Translations under genes and position numbers: made by a program
Shown here: one piece after another, positions 15,130 through 23,271 of the stretch
Numbering within the stretch: the stretch's first letter is position 1
How the letters are laid out: every line of letters starts with the position of its first letter
Notes under the pieces: model-generated
Told to the model about the DNA's origin: nothing
Databases searched by the model: none
Seen by the model: the letters and a program-made list of their open reading frames with translations, nothing else
DNA from: Micromonospora sp. NBC_01813
GTDB taxonomy: Bacteria > Actinomycetota > Actinomycetes > Mycobacteriales > Micromonosporaceae
DNA: 64,000 bases
NCBI RefSeq assembly: GCF_035917335.1
Contig: NZ_CP109067.1
Coordinates: 6,261,001-6,325,000 of the forward strand
Direction: 5' to 3'

Positions 15130-16449
15130 GTGAGTGAGACTCAGCGCGCGACGCAGATCGTCGACATCCTGACCGCCGAGTTCGGCGACCTGATGGCCAT
15201 CGACCCGGCCGCCTTCCGGCGCAAGTTCCGCAAGATGGCCGCCAGCCCGTTCGCGTTCTACCGGGGCAGCGCCTGCCTGTTCTACGCCGACCAGACCGAG
15301 CCCGGCGGGCAGTTCAACGACGACAGCTTCTGCGACGAGCGGACCAGCCGGGTCTGGATCCACGGTGACCTGCATGCGGAGAACTTCGGCACCTACATGA
15401 ACGGCTCCGGCGAGCTGGTCTTCAACGTCAACGACTTCGACGAGGCGTACGTCGGCCCGTTCCTCTGGGACCTGCGCCGCTTCGCCGCCAGCGTCGCCCT
15501 GATCGGCTACGCCAAGGCGCTCTCCGACGACGTCATCGGCACCCTGGTCCGGCGGTTCGCCACCGCGTACCTGACCGAGCTGCGGGCGATCGTGGCCGGC
15601 GGAGACGACGCGATCGGCTCGATCACGTTGGCCAACGCCGACGGGGTGCTGCGCCACGTGCTGCAGGAGGCCCGGCTCAACACCCGGGTCGCCCTGCTCG
15701 ACAACATCACCACGATCAACGACTACGAGCGGCGGTTCATCGTCCGCGACGGCGTGTTCGAGGTCGGCGACGACGACCGGGCGGCGGTGATCGCCGCGTT
15801 CGCCGACTACCTGACGACGTTGCCGCAGCGGGCCGGCGGGGGCCGGGCGGTCGCCGCCCAGATCAAGGACATCGTGCTACGCAAGGGCGTCGGCATCGGC
15901 TCGGCCGGGCTGCCGTCGTACAGCATCCTGCTCGAAGGCCACACCCAGGCGTTGGAGAACGACGTCATCGTCTACATGAAGCAGGCTCAGGTGCCGGCCG
16001 TCGCCCGGCACATCGACGACGACGGCATCCGCTCCTACTTCCAGCACCAGGGCCACCGGACGGCGGAGTCGCAGCGGGCCTTGCAGGCGCACGCCGACCC
16101 GTGGCTGGGCTTCACCGAGCTGGGCGGTGTCGGGCAGCTGGTCGCCGAGGTGTCGCCGTACGCCGCCGATCTCGACTGGGCCGACGTGAACGAGCTGACC
16201 GAACTGACCGGCGTGGTCGCCGACCTGGCCCACTCGGTGGCCCGGATGCACTCGGTCGCCGACGACGAATCCAGCCACGACCTGGTCGATTTCTCCACCG
16301 AGGAGGCGATCGTCGCGGCCGTCGACAAGGACGAGGCCGGGTTCGTCGAGGGCCTGGTCGACTTCGCCCATCGGTACGGGGCCCGCGCCCGCACCGACCA
16401 CCGGATCTTCGTCGACCTGTTCCGCAACGGCCAACTGCCCTGGGTCTGA
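15130..16449 (+). CDS. DUF2252 family protein
   Basis: 439 aa from GTG 15130. Shows the family core: FRRKFRKMAASPFAFYRGSACLFY, WIHGDLHAENFGTY and FNVNDFDEAYVGPFLWDLRR, followed by SYSILLEGHTQALENDVIVYMKQAQ and a C-terminal HSVARMH. The HGDLHxxN and DFDE patterns recall aminoglycoside-phosphotransferase/kinase-like folds, and DUF2252 is placed near that group, but no substrate is known. An ATG 42 bases upstream adds residues without family character. No clear ribosome site precedes either start. Confidence 0.85.
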   Translation: MSETQRATQIVDILTAEFGDLMAIDPAAFRRKFRKMAASPFAFYRGSACLFYADQTEPGGQFNDDSFCDERTSRVWIHGDLHAENFGTYMNGSGELVFNVNDFDEAYVGPFLWDLRRFAASVALIGYAKALSDDVIGTLVRRFATAYLTELRAIVAGGDDAIGSITLANADGVLRHVLQEARLNTRVALLDNITTINDYERRFIVRDGVFEVGDDDRAAVIAAFADYLTTLPQRAGGGRAVAAQIKDIVLRKGVGIGSAGLPSYSILLEGHTQALENDVIVYMKQAQVPAVARHIDDDGIRSYFQHQGHRTAESQRALQAHADPWLGFTELGGVGQLVAEVSPYAADLDWADVNELTELTGVVADLAHSVARMHSVADDESSHDLVDFSTEEAIVAAVDKDEAGFVEGLVDFAHRYGARARTDHRIFVDLFRNGQLPWV

Positions 16450-16494
16450 GCCGGCGGGCCCGGCAGACGCCATCGGCGCGTCCGCGCGGGCGGA

Positions 16495-17088
16495 TCAGTC
16501 GAGGACGGCGCGGATCAGGGCGACGACGCCGGCCCTGATCCGCTCCGGCGGCTCGTCGCGCAGCTGGTGCAGCAGGTCGCTGCGGACGGCGGCGAGCAGG
16601 GCGTGCGCCAGGTAGTCGGCGTCGTCCGGGCCGCGTACGCCGGAGATGATGCCGGCCAGGTGGCGGTGCAGTTCGTCGTACGCGGGATTGAGGTACGGGC
16701 TGCCCCGGCCGGCGCTTTCCAGCGCGAGCGCCAGCGACCGGTTGGCCTGCTTGTAGGCGAGGATCGCGTCGAAGATCGCGATGGCCCGGTCCGCCGGGGT
16801 CCCGTTCCCGGCTGCTCCGGCAGCGTTACCGGCTGACTCGGCGTCCCCACCTCCGCCGGCTGCCGGTAGTAGCGCGGCGCTGCGCTGCACGGCGAGCGCC
16901 TGCAGCAACCCGATCCGGTCGCCGAAGCCGCGGAACAGGGTGCCTTTGCCGACGCCGGCGGCCTTGGCGATGTCGTCCATCGAGACCTGGTCGGGGTCGT
17001 CGGTGGCGTCGAGCAGTCGGCCGGCGGCGGCCAGCACGGTTTCCCGGTTGCGTACGGCGTCGGCCCGTTCCTTGCGTGCCGCCGGCAT
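16495..17088 (-). CDS. TetR/AcrR family transcriptional repressor
   Basis: 197 aa. N-terminal helix-turn-helix: RETVLAAAGRLLDATDD, VSMDDIAKAAGVGKGTLFRGFGDRIGLLQAL, the classic TetR motif. A Gly/Ala-rich linker (AAGGGGDAESAGNAAGAAG) separates it from the C-terminal ligand/dimer domain. Divergent from the NTF2-like/NmrA gene pair with a 124-bp gap holding two matching palindromes, so it very likely represses those genes and itself. The ligand is unknown; NmrA-type partners suggest a redox or electrophile signal (inference). Confidence 0.93.
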   Translation of the reverse strand: MPAARKERADAVRNRETVLAAAGRLLDATDDPDQVSMDDIAKAAGVGKGTLFRGFGDRIGLLQALAVQRSAALLPAAGGGGDAESAGNAAGAAGNGTPADRAIAIFDAILAYKQANRSLALALESAGRGSPYLNPAYDELHRHLAGIISGVRGPDDADYLAHALLAAVRSDLLHQLRDEPPERIRAGVVALIRAVLD

Positions 17089-17117
17089 GAGCGATCACCC
17101 TTCCCGCCTGGATATCC

Positions 17118-17157
17118 GGACCGGCAGTCCGTATAGTCGAAACGGACCGCTGGTCCG
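17118..17157. promoter_or_regulatory. Two TetR-type operators with promoter hexamer between
   Basis: GGACCGGCAGTCC (17118-17130) and GGACCGCTGGTCC (17144-17156) share the form GGACCGNNNGTCC, 26 bp apart; the second extends to the perfect CGGACC-GCT-GGTCCG. TATAGT lies between them at 17132-17137, suitable as a -10 for the rightward pair. Binding would block it. Regulator identity is inferred from position. Confidence 0.6.
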
Positions 17158-17212
17158 CACTGTATCGCGGCCGTACGCGGAACACCGCACCCGACCCGGA
17201 TCGAGGAAGATC

Positions 17213-17626
17213 TTGACCGACTCACCCAGCCCCGCCGCCAGCGTCCTGCACCGCGGCCTCGACCTGATGCTCGCCAAGGACATGCCCGGCTTCCTCGCGC
17301 TGTGGCACGACGACGCGACCGCCGAGTTCCCGTTCGCGCCGACCGGCTTCCCGCGCCGCCTCGACGGCATCGCCGCCATCACCGACTACCTCATCGACTA
17401 CCCGGAGCGGCTCGACATCGCCGAGTTCTCGGAGCCCACCGTGCACCAGAGCACCGACCCGACGGTCGTGATCGCCGAGTTCACCAGCACCGGCACCGTC
17501 GTGGCCACCGGACAGCCGTACCAGATGCCGTACATCGCGGTGCTGACCGTGCGGGACGGCAAGATCGCCCACTACCGCGACTACTGGGACCCGATCGTCG
17601 CGGCGGCGGTGGCCACCAATGTCTGA
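17213..17626 (+). CDS. NTF2-like/SnoaL-type small protein
   Basis: 137 aa from TTG 17213, which has GAGGAAGA just upstream. The cone-shaped NTF2-like fold is suggested by ASVLHRGLDLMLAKDMPGFLALWHDDATAEFPFAP, GIAAITDYLIDYPERLD and a closing PYIAVLTVRDGKIAHYRDYWDP, typical of SnoaL-like proteins and isomerases. Catalytic identity cannot be told. Its last eight bases overlap the next gene, so both are one translational unit under the divergent TetR repressor. Confidence 0.82.
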   Translation: MTDSPSPAASVLHRGLDLMLAKDMPGFLALWHDDATAEFPFAPTGFPRRLDGIAAITDYLIDYPERLDIAEFSEPTVHQSTDPTVVIAEFTSTGTVVATGQPYQMPYIAVLTVRDGKIAHYRDYWDPIVAAAVATNV

Positions 17627-18527
17627 CCTGCAGCCCGTCCTGGTGACCGGCGCGACCGGCAAGACCGGCCGGCGCATCGTCGACGCACTCATCGCCCGGC
17701 ACCACCCGGTCCGCGCCGCCAGCCGGCAGCGCCCCACCGAGCAGCGCGCCACCGAGCAGCGCCCCACCGACCCGGACGCCGCCGCCCGGCACGTCCTCTT
17801 CGACTGGCACGACCCGGCGACCCACCGGGCCGCCGTCGACGGCGTACACGCCATCTATCTGATCCCGCCGCCCGGCACCACCGACCCGGCCGCACAGCTC
17901 GAACCCTTCCTCGACCTGGCCCACGACGCCGGAGTACGGCGGATCGTGCTGCTCAGCTCGTCGGCGTTCCAGGCCGGCGACCCCGGATTCGGCCAGGTGC
18001 ACGCCACGATCGCCAAACAGTTCCCGCAGTGGGCGGTGCTGCGCCCCTCCTGGTTCCTGCAGAACTTCGTCGGCGAGCACCCGCACGCGCACAGCATCCG
18101 GCGCGACGGCGAGATCGTCACCGCCACCGCCGCCGGCAAGGTCGCCTTCATCGACGTCGCCGACATCGCCGCCGTCGCGGTACGGGCGCTGACCGACCTG
18201 ACCCCGCACAACACCGAACATCTGCTCACCGGCCCGCAGGCACACAGCTACGCCGAGGTCGCGGCGATGATCAGCGAGGTCAGCGGCCGGCCGGTGCGGC
18301 ACACCGCGATCGGCGTCGACGAGATGAGCCGCCGGCTCGCCGGCTTCGGCATCCCGGACGCCTTCGCCGCCGTCCTGGCCGGCCTGGACGGTGACATCGC
18401 CGCCGGATCCGAGGACCGGACCACCAGTACGGTCCACGATGTCACCGGCCGGGCACCGACGAGCCTGCGCGACTTCGGCCTCACCCACGCCGCCCACTGG
18501 CGACCGACGGTCTCGTCCATGTCGTAG
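17619..18527 (+). CDS. NmrA-like NAD(P)-binding oxidoreductase
   Basis: 302 aa. Rossmann start VLVTGATGKTGRRIVDALIARHH (GATGxTG type of the NmrA/atypical SDR group), acidic and HDPAT segment, AIYLIPPP, RIVLLSSSAFQ, VLRPSWFLQNF and FIDVADIAAVAVRAL, all usual for NmrA-like NAD(P)H-dependent enzymes or redox sensors. It lacks a clear YxxxK pair. Near residue 40 three copies of a 15-base repeat encode PTEQR-ATEQR-PTD, an expansion in the loop after the second strand. Overlaps the NTF2-like gene by eight bases. Confidence 0.87.
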   Translation: MSDLQPVLVTGATGKTGRRIVDALIARHHPVRAASRQRPTEQRATEQRPTDPDAAARHVLFDWHDPATHRAAVDGVHAIYLIPPPGTTDPAAQLEPFLDLAHDAGVRRIVLLSSSAFQAGDPGFGQVHATIAKQFPQWAVLRPSWFLQNFVGEHPHAHSIRRDGEIVTATAAGKVAFIDVADIAAVAVRALTDLTPHNTEHLLTGPQAHSYAEVAAMISEVSGRPVRHTAIGVDEMSRRLAGFGIPDAFAAVLAGLDGDIAAGSEDRTTSTVHDVTGRAPTSLRDFGLTHAAHWRPTVSSMS

Positions 18528-18601
18528 CGGGCAGAACTGTGCGCCGCGCTCGTCGCCGACACCGCCGAGGCTTCCCTCGGGGTAGGTGTGCGTTCTGGGC
18601 T

Positions 18602-18637
18602 TATGCCTCTCCGGCATGAATATGCCGGAGAGGCATA
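18602..18637. terminator. Bidirectional terminator hairpin
   Basis: Perfect 16-bp stem (18602-18617 with 18622-18637, TATGCCTCTCCGGCAT arm) and a four-base loop, centred between the convergent NmrA-like and MDR genes. No T-tract, as is common in high-GC actinomycetes. Flanking GCAGAACT and AGTTCTGC form a further outer inverted pair. Confidence 0.7.
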
Positions 18638-18717
18638 GCGGTAAAACGGAGTTCTGCTCTCCGAACACCATCTGGCCGATCGATACGACTTCCGGGACCC
18701 GCAGCGCGCCGGCCGGG

Positions 18718-19755
18718 TCAGAACTCGATGACCGTCTTGATGCCGCTCTGCTCGGCGTACGCCTGGGCGTAGTCGTCCAGGCCGTACCGGTGGGTGATCA
18801 TGTCCATCAGCCAGCCGTGGTCGGCGCGGGCCAGCGCGTCGGCGGCCTGCCGCCAGTGCCGCCGGTTGGCGTTGACCGTGCCGAAGATGACGTTGTTCTT
18901 CATCACCAGGCAACGGTTCAGCTCGTTGAGGTCCAGCTCGATGTGGTGCGCCTTCGAGTTGATCCCGGTCAGGCAGGCCACGCCGTTCGGCGCCAGCTTG
19001 CCGAACACGTCGTGCACCACCATCGGCGCGCCGGTGCACTCGATGATGACGTCCGGGTCAAAGTCCAGCTCGGCGACCGGCACCGTGTGGTATGTCGCAC
19101 CCAGCCGGCGGGCCAGCTCCGGCTTCGGCCCGGTCTTGCCCCGCGCCAGCACGTGCGTCTCCAGGCCACGTTGCACGCTCAGCATCGCGGCCAGCAACCC
19201 GATCGGCCCGGAGCCGGTGACCAGCACCCGCTGCGGCGCCCAGAAGCCCCGCGCGCCGATCCGGTCGACGTTGTCCCACGCCTTGGCGACCACGCTGGTC
19301 GGCTCCAGCAGCACCCCGGCCAGCCCCAACTCCGGCCGCAGCGGTACGGCGTACTCCGAAGGGACCCGCCACCGCTGCCGGGCGAACCCGTCGACGCCCT
19401 TGATCCCGCACTCGGTGTACCGCCCGTTGCTGCACAGGTCCCACTCGCCGGCCGCGCAGTACGGGCACGGCACCGGATCCCGGTGCCGGACGATCCCGGC
19501 GACCAGGTCACCGGGCTGCATCGCGCCGGTCGGGTCCTCGATCACCCGCCCCAGCGACTCGTGGCCGATCACCAGATCGTCCCGCCCGGCCGGCGGCTCG
19601 CCGTAGTCACCGGCGAGGATCTCCGAATCCGTACCGCAGATGCCGACCGCGACCGCCTCGACCAGCACCTCGCCCTCGTCGCGCGGCGGCTCCGGCGCGT
19701 CGTCGACGAGCCGCAGCGAATCGGCCTTGCCCGGGGTGACAGTCAATGCGCGCAT
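18718..19755 (-). CDS. Glucose 1-dehydrogenase-like zinc alcohol dehydrogenase (MDR)
   Basis: 345 aa. Medium-chain dehydrogenase: catalytic-zinc region GICGTDSE and GHESLGRV, a partial structural-zinc lobe (PCPYC...WDLC), substrate segment VLLEPTSVVAKAWDN, Rossmann motif VTGSGPIGLLAA and TGINSKAHH. The GHE pair and the overall pattern fit glucose 1-dehydrogenase/glucose-type MDRs, which oxidise aldoses with NAD(P)+. Start ATG 19755 begins MRALTVTPGK as expected; upstream frame extension is antisense to other genes. Transcribed alone, divergent from the YCII/ECF pair. Confidence 0.87.
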   Translation of the reverse strand: MRALTVTPGKADSLRLVDDAPEPPRDEGEVLVEAVAVGICGTDSEILAGDYGEPPAGRDDLVIGHESLGRVIEDPTGAMQPGDLVAGIVRHRDPVPCPYCAAGEWDLCSNGRYTECGIKGVDGFARQRWRVPSEYAVPLRPELGLAGVLLEPTSVVAKAWDNVDRIGARGFWAPQRVLVTGSGPIGLLAAMLSVQRGLETHVLARGKTGPKPELARRLGATYHTVPVAELDFDPDVIIECTGAPMVVHDVFGKLAPNGVACLTGINSKAHHIELDLNELNRCLVMKNNVIFGTVNANRRHWRQAADALARADHGWLMDMITHRYGLDDYAQAYAEQSGIKTVIEF

Positions 19756-19905
19756 ACGCGGAGGGTTCCCCGCCCGGCGGAAGCTACACCGCGAAAGGCG
19801 AGCCCGAAATCTCGGTGGAGCGTGTCGGATCGACCCGACGGCGTTCGTAGTAGGGGTGAGCGCCGGCCCGAGGGGGCGGCCACCCGACGACAGGAGACGA
19901 TCCCG

Positions 19906-20256
19906 ATGGCGCAGTACCTGATGTCCGTTCTGACTGATTCGACCGAGCTCGCCACCGAGCCGGAGATGGCTGCGATCGGTGCCTTCAACGAGCAGCTCAA
20001 GGCCGACGGTCACTGGGTCTTCGCCGGCGGCCTCGCCGCACCTGACACGGCGACCGTCGTCGACGGCCGGGCCGGGTCGGCGGGGCCGGACGCGGAGCCG
20101 GTGTTCACCGACGGGCCCTACCTGGAGTCGAAGGAGTGGATCGCCGGCTTCTGGATCATCGAAGCCCCGCACCTCGACGTGGCGTCGCGGCTCGCCGCCC
20201 TCGGGTCGAAGCACTGCAACCGCCGGATCGAGCTCCGACCGTTCCTGGGCGGATGA
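19906..20256 (+). CDS. YCII/DGPF-domain protein linked to the ECF sigma factor
   Basis: 116 aa. YCII-related dimeric fold: MAQYLMSVLTDSTE, KADGHWVFAGGLAAPD, VFTDGPYLESKEWIAGFWIIEA and RRIELRPFLGG. The FTDGPYLESKE segment is a variant of the DGPF motif (DGPFxExKE). Such proteins are the standard partners of ECF42 sigma-factor genes, which follow here. Their role is unknown. CAGGAGA precedes the ATG. Its stop codon is overlapped by an ATG that opens a 20-residue reading frame leading to the sigma gene. Confidence 0.88.
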   Translation: MAQYLMSVLTDSTELATEPEMAAIGAFNEQLKADGHWVFAGGLAAPDTATVVDGRAGSAGPDAEPVFTDGPYLESKEWIAGFWIIEAPHLDVASRLAALGSKHCNRRIELRPFLGG

Positions 20257-20320
20257 GCGACGGACGCAGCTGGATGAGCGACGGACGCAGCCGGATGAGT
20301 GACGCAGCCGGATGAGTGAC
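20251..20320 (+). repeat. Tandem repeat of the start region, encoding a relay mini-ORF
   Basis: Two full copies of GGATGAGCGACGGACGCAGC (20251, 20272; period 21) are followed by a shortened copy (20293, GGATGAGTGACGCAGC) and the true sigma-gene start (20310, GGATGAGTGACG). The first ATG (20253) overlaps the YCII stop as ATGA. Its frame encodes MSDGRSWMSDGRSRMSDAAG and stops at 20313-20315, overlapping the sigma ATG at 20312, again as ATGA. Confidence 0.75.
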
Positions 20321-21610
20321 GTCGGCGAGGTGATCGCCCGGGTCCATCGTGCACAGTGGGCCCGGGTCGTCGCCACCCTGGCCCGGCGCTTCGGCGACCT
20401 CGACATCGCCGAAGAAATGGCCGCCGAGGCGTTCGCGACCGCCGTCGAGCGCTGGCCGGTCGACGGCGTCCCGCCGAACCCGGGCGGTTGGCTCACCACC
20501 ACCGCCCACCGCAAGGCCATCGACCAGGTGCGGCGCGAGGCCAGGCGCACGGCGAAACACCGGGAGGCGTTGATGCTGTCCGACCCCACTGACCTGTCCG
20601 ACCCCGCTGACGTGTTCGGCACCGCTGCCCCGCCCGGCGGCGTGATCGACGACGACCGGCTCCGCCTCGTTTTCACCTGCTGCCATCCGGCTCTCGCCAT
20701 GCCGGCCCGGGTCGCGTTGACGCTGCGGATGGTCGGTGGGCTCACCGTGCCCGAGATCGCCCGCGCGTTCCTGACCCAGGAGGCCGCGATGGGCCGGCGG
20801 ATCACCCGCGCGAAAGAGAAAATCAAAGCCGCGAAGATTCCGTACGGGGTGCCGTCACGCGCGGACGTGCCAGCCCGGGTCACCGGAGTGCTCGCCGTCC
20901 TCTACCTGATCTTCAACGAGGGCTACCTGACCTCGAACCCGGAGCGGCAGGCGGTCCGTGGCGACCTGACCGCCGAGGCGATCCGGCTGACCAGGCTGGT
21001 CCATGCCCTGCTGCCAGCCGCCGGCGAGGCCGACGGGCCGGCTGCCGGCGAGGCCGCTGGCAAAGCTGCCGGCGAGGCCGCCGGACTGCTGGCGTTGATG
21101 CTGCTCACCGAGGCCCGCCGGCCCGCCCGGGTGTCGGCCAGCGGTGCCCTCGTCCCCCTCGACCAGCAGGACCGTCGCGCCTGGGACCGCCAGCTGATCG
21201 CCGAAGGCCACGCCCTGGTCCGCGCCCGACTCGCCAGTGGCCAGCCGCCGGGGCGCTACCAGCTCCTCGCCGCGATCAACGCCGTCCACACCGACGCGCG
21301 CGCCGCCCGGGACACCGACTGGTCGCAGGTCGTCGCGCTCTACGACCAACTGGCCCGCCTCGACCCGTCGCCGATCGTGCGGCTCAACCGGGCCATCGCC
21401 GTCGCCGAACTCGACGGCCCGCAGGTCGCCCTGGCCCAGGTGGACGATCTGCCGCTGCAGGGCTACCACGCCTTCCACGCCACCCGGGCCGACCTGCTGC
21501 GCCGGCTGGGCCGAGGCGAAGCGGCGCGGGCCGCTTACGACCGGGCCATCGGGCTGGCCGGCAACACCGCCGAGACGGCGTACCTCACCCGTCGCCGCGA
21601 CCAGCCTTAG
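20312..21610 (+). CDS. ECF42-type RNA polymerase sigma factor
   Basis: 432 aa. Sigma-2 region (WARVVATLARRFGDLDIAEEMAAEAFATAVERWP), GWLTTTAHRKAIDQVRREARR, then sigma-4 with FTCCHPALAMPARVALTLRMVGGLTVPEIARAFLTQEAAMGRRITRAKEKI. The long C-terminal extension (about 230 aa: VLYLIFNEGYLTS..., LLAAINAVHTDARAARDTDW, RLNRAIAVAELDGPQVALAQ) is the TPR-like domain typical of ECF42. No anti-sigma gene is adjacent; YCII/DGPF proteins take that place in this group. An Ala/Gly repeat (AAGEADGPAAGEAAGKAAGEAAG) interrupts the extension near residue 235. Confidence 0.93.
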   Translation: MSDVGEVIARVHRAQWARVVATLARRFGDLDIAEEMAAEAFATAVERWPVDGVPPNPGGWLTTTAHRKAIDQVRREARRTAKHREALMLSDPTDLSDPADVFGTAAPPGGVIDDDRLRLVFTCCHPALAMPARVALTLRMVGGLTVPEIARAFLTQEAAMGRRITRAKEKIKAAKIPYGVPSRADVPARVTGVLAVLYLIFNEGYLTSNPERQAVRGDLTAEAIRLTRLVHALLPAAGEADGPAAGEAAGKAAGEAAGLLALMLLTEARRPARVSASGALVPLDQQDRRAWDRQLIAEGHALVRARLASGQPPGRYQLLAAINAVHTDARAARDTDWSQVVALYDQLARLDPSPIVRLNRAIAVAELDGPQVALAQVDDLPLQGYHAFHATRADLLRRLGRGEAARAAYDRAIGLAGNTAETAYLTRRRDQP

Positions 21611-21620
21611 GATCAGTGGC

Positions 21621-22262
21621 ATGACCCCGGAGGAGATCGGCGCCCGACTGGTCACCCTGCTGGAACAGTCGGGCCTGACCCAAGGTGTCACCGCAACGGT
21701 CTCTGCAGGCGGGGGCCGCTACGCGCGGGCCACCGTCGACGTGCCGGTCGGCAGCTGGCCGACCGCGCTGCGCACCGCCCGCGACGACATCGACCTGGCC
21801 TGCGACTTCTTCGACTGGCTTTCGGCCGTCGACGAACTCGACGCCGGCTTCGCCATCGTCGCCCACCTGTGGTCGATCCGGCACCGGCACGGCGTACTGC
21901 TGCGGACCAGGGTGCCCCGCGACAACCCGCAGCTGCCGTCGGTGGTCGACGTCTTCCCCGGCGCCGACTGGCACGAGCGGGAAACGTACGAGATGTTCGG
22001 CGTCGACTTCACCGGCCACCCCGGCCTGACCCCGCTGCTGCTGCCGCCACAGTTCGAAGGCCACCCGCTGCGCAAGGAGTTCGTCCTCGCCTCCCGGGTC
22101 GCCAAGCCGTGGCCAGGCGCGAAGGAGCCCGGCGAACCCGGCGGCGGCGGGGCCCGCCGCGCCCCGATGCGGCCACCGGGCGTACCGCTGCCGTCCGAAT
22201 GGGGCCCGGAGGCGGCCAGGGCCCGCGCCGCCGAGAGCGACCCCGACGGAGGTACGGCCTGA
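21621..22262 (+). CDS. nuoC: NADH-quinone oxidoreductase subunit C (NuoC)
   Basis: 213 aa, complex I 30-kDa subunit. Core signature FFDWLSAVDELDAGFAIVAHLWS, PSVVDVFPGADWHERETYEMFGVDFTGHPGLTPLLLPPQFEGHPLRKEF (split here across two quoted runs of the family motif) identifies it. The C-terminal 50 residues are Pro/Gly-rich. NuoC normally pairs with NuoD; no nuoD follows, instead the stop overlaps the nuoH start (TGATG). Confidence 0.93.
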   Translation: MTPEEIGARLVTLLEQSGLTQGVTATVSAGGGRYARATVDVPVGSWPTALRTARDDIDLACDFFDWLSAVDELDAGFAIVAHLWSIRHRHGVLLRTRVPRDNPQLPSVVDVFPGADWHERETYEMFGVDFTGHPGLTPLLLPPQFEGHPLRKEFVLASRVAKPWPGAKEPGEPGGGGARRAPMRPPGVPLPSEWGPEAARARAAESDPDGGTA

Positions 22263-23227
22263 TGCCGCTCTGGCTGGAGCTGACGATCCGGGTCGGTGCC
22301 GTCGTCGTCGCATTCCTCACCCTGCCGCTGATCGTCGGGCAGCTGGAACACAAGGCGATGGCACACATGCAGGGCCGGCTCGGCCCGATGTACGCCGGTG
22401 GCTTCCACGGCTGGGCACAACTCATCGCCGACGGCGTCAAGTTCGTGCAGAAGGAAGACATCACCCCACGCGCCGCCGACCGGCCGGTGTTCCGACTCGC
22501 CCCGGCGATCGCGCTCGTGCCGTACCTGCTGGTCATGCTCGTGATCCCACTCGGGCCGAACGACCTCGTCGGCCAGCCGCTCGACGTCGGCCTGTTCTTC
22601 GTCCTGGCCGTGATGGGCGTCGGTGTCGTCGCCGTGCTGATGGCCGCCTGGGCGTCGGCCAACAAGTACAGCCTGCTCGGCGGGCTGCGCGGCGCCGCCC
22701 AACTGCTCGCCTACGAGCTGCCGCTGGTGCTGTCGGCCGCCAGCATCGCGATGGCCGCCGGCACCCTGTCGCTGTCCGGCATCGTGCAAGCGTGGCAGCC
22801 GTGGTGGCTGCTCTGGCAGGCCCCCGCACTGGTCGTGTTCTTCCTCGCCGGGATGGCCGAGATCCGCCGCCCACCGTTCGACATGCCGATCGCCGACTCC
22901 GAGCTGGTCTTCGGCTACCTCACCGAATACACCGGACTGCGGTTCGCGTTCTTCCTGCTCGCCGAATACGCCGGGATCGTCGTCATCGCCGCCCTGACCA
23001 CCGTGCTGTTCCTCGGCGGCTGGCAGGGGCCGTTCGGCGACGACCAACTCGGCTGGCTCTGGACGCTGCTCAAGGTGTTCGCCGTCGCATTTGTCATTAT
23101 CTGGCTGCGGGTATCGTTTCCTCGACTACGGGAAGACCAGTTACAACGGTTGTGCTGGCTCGTACTGGTCCCGCTCGCCCTGGCCCAACTGGTGCTGACC
23201 GCCGGAGTCAAGGTCGCCATCGGCTGA
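22262..23227 (+). CDS. nuoH: NADH-quinone oxidoreductase subunit H (NuoH)
   Basis: 321 aa, multi-spanning membrane subunit at the quinone site. Conserved LEHKAMAHMQGRLGP (amphipathic quinone-chamber helix), GWAQLIADGVKFVQKEDITP, ELPLVLSA, MAEIRRPPFDMPIADSELVFGYLTEYTG and FVIIWLRVSFPRLREDQL are all present. About eight hydrophobic segments. It shares one base with nuoC. Confidence 0.95.
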   Translation: MPLWLELTIRVGAVVVAFLTLPLIVGQLEHKAMAHMQGRLGPMYAGGFHGWAQLIADGVKFVQKEDITPRAADRPVFRLAPAIALVPYLLVMLVIPLGPNDLVGQPLDVGLFFVLAVMGVGVVAVLMAAWASANKYSLLGGLRGAAQLLAYELPLVLSAASIAMAAGTLSLSGIVQAWQPWWLLWQAPALVVFFLAGMAEIRRPPFDMPIADSELVFGYLTEYTGLRFAFFLLAEYAGIVVIAALTTVLFLGGWQGPFGDDQLGWLWTLLKVFAVAFVIIWLRVSFPRLREDQLQRLCWLVLVPLALAQLVLTAGVKVAIG

Positions 23228-23271
23228 CCGGGCCGTCGCCGACCCGGATCGCCCCTGGCGTCGTCCGCCGG

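Noticed and set aside
18586-19905. Rightward frame reading into the YCII gene
   Set aside because: It is antisense to the glucose-dehydrogenase-like gene; the YCII family sequence and its ribosome site begin at 19906.
20251-20320. CRISPR-like array
   Set aside because: The repeats are directly tandem without spacers, number fewer than four, and no cas genes are present in the window.
19756-20883. Leftward frame extending the MDR dehydrogenase to 721 codons
   Set aside because: The additional region is antisense to YCII and the sigma factor, and the MDR family begins at MRALTVTPGK (19755).
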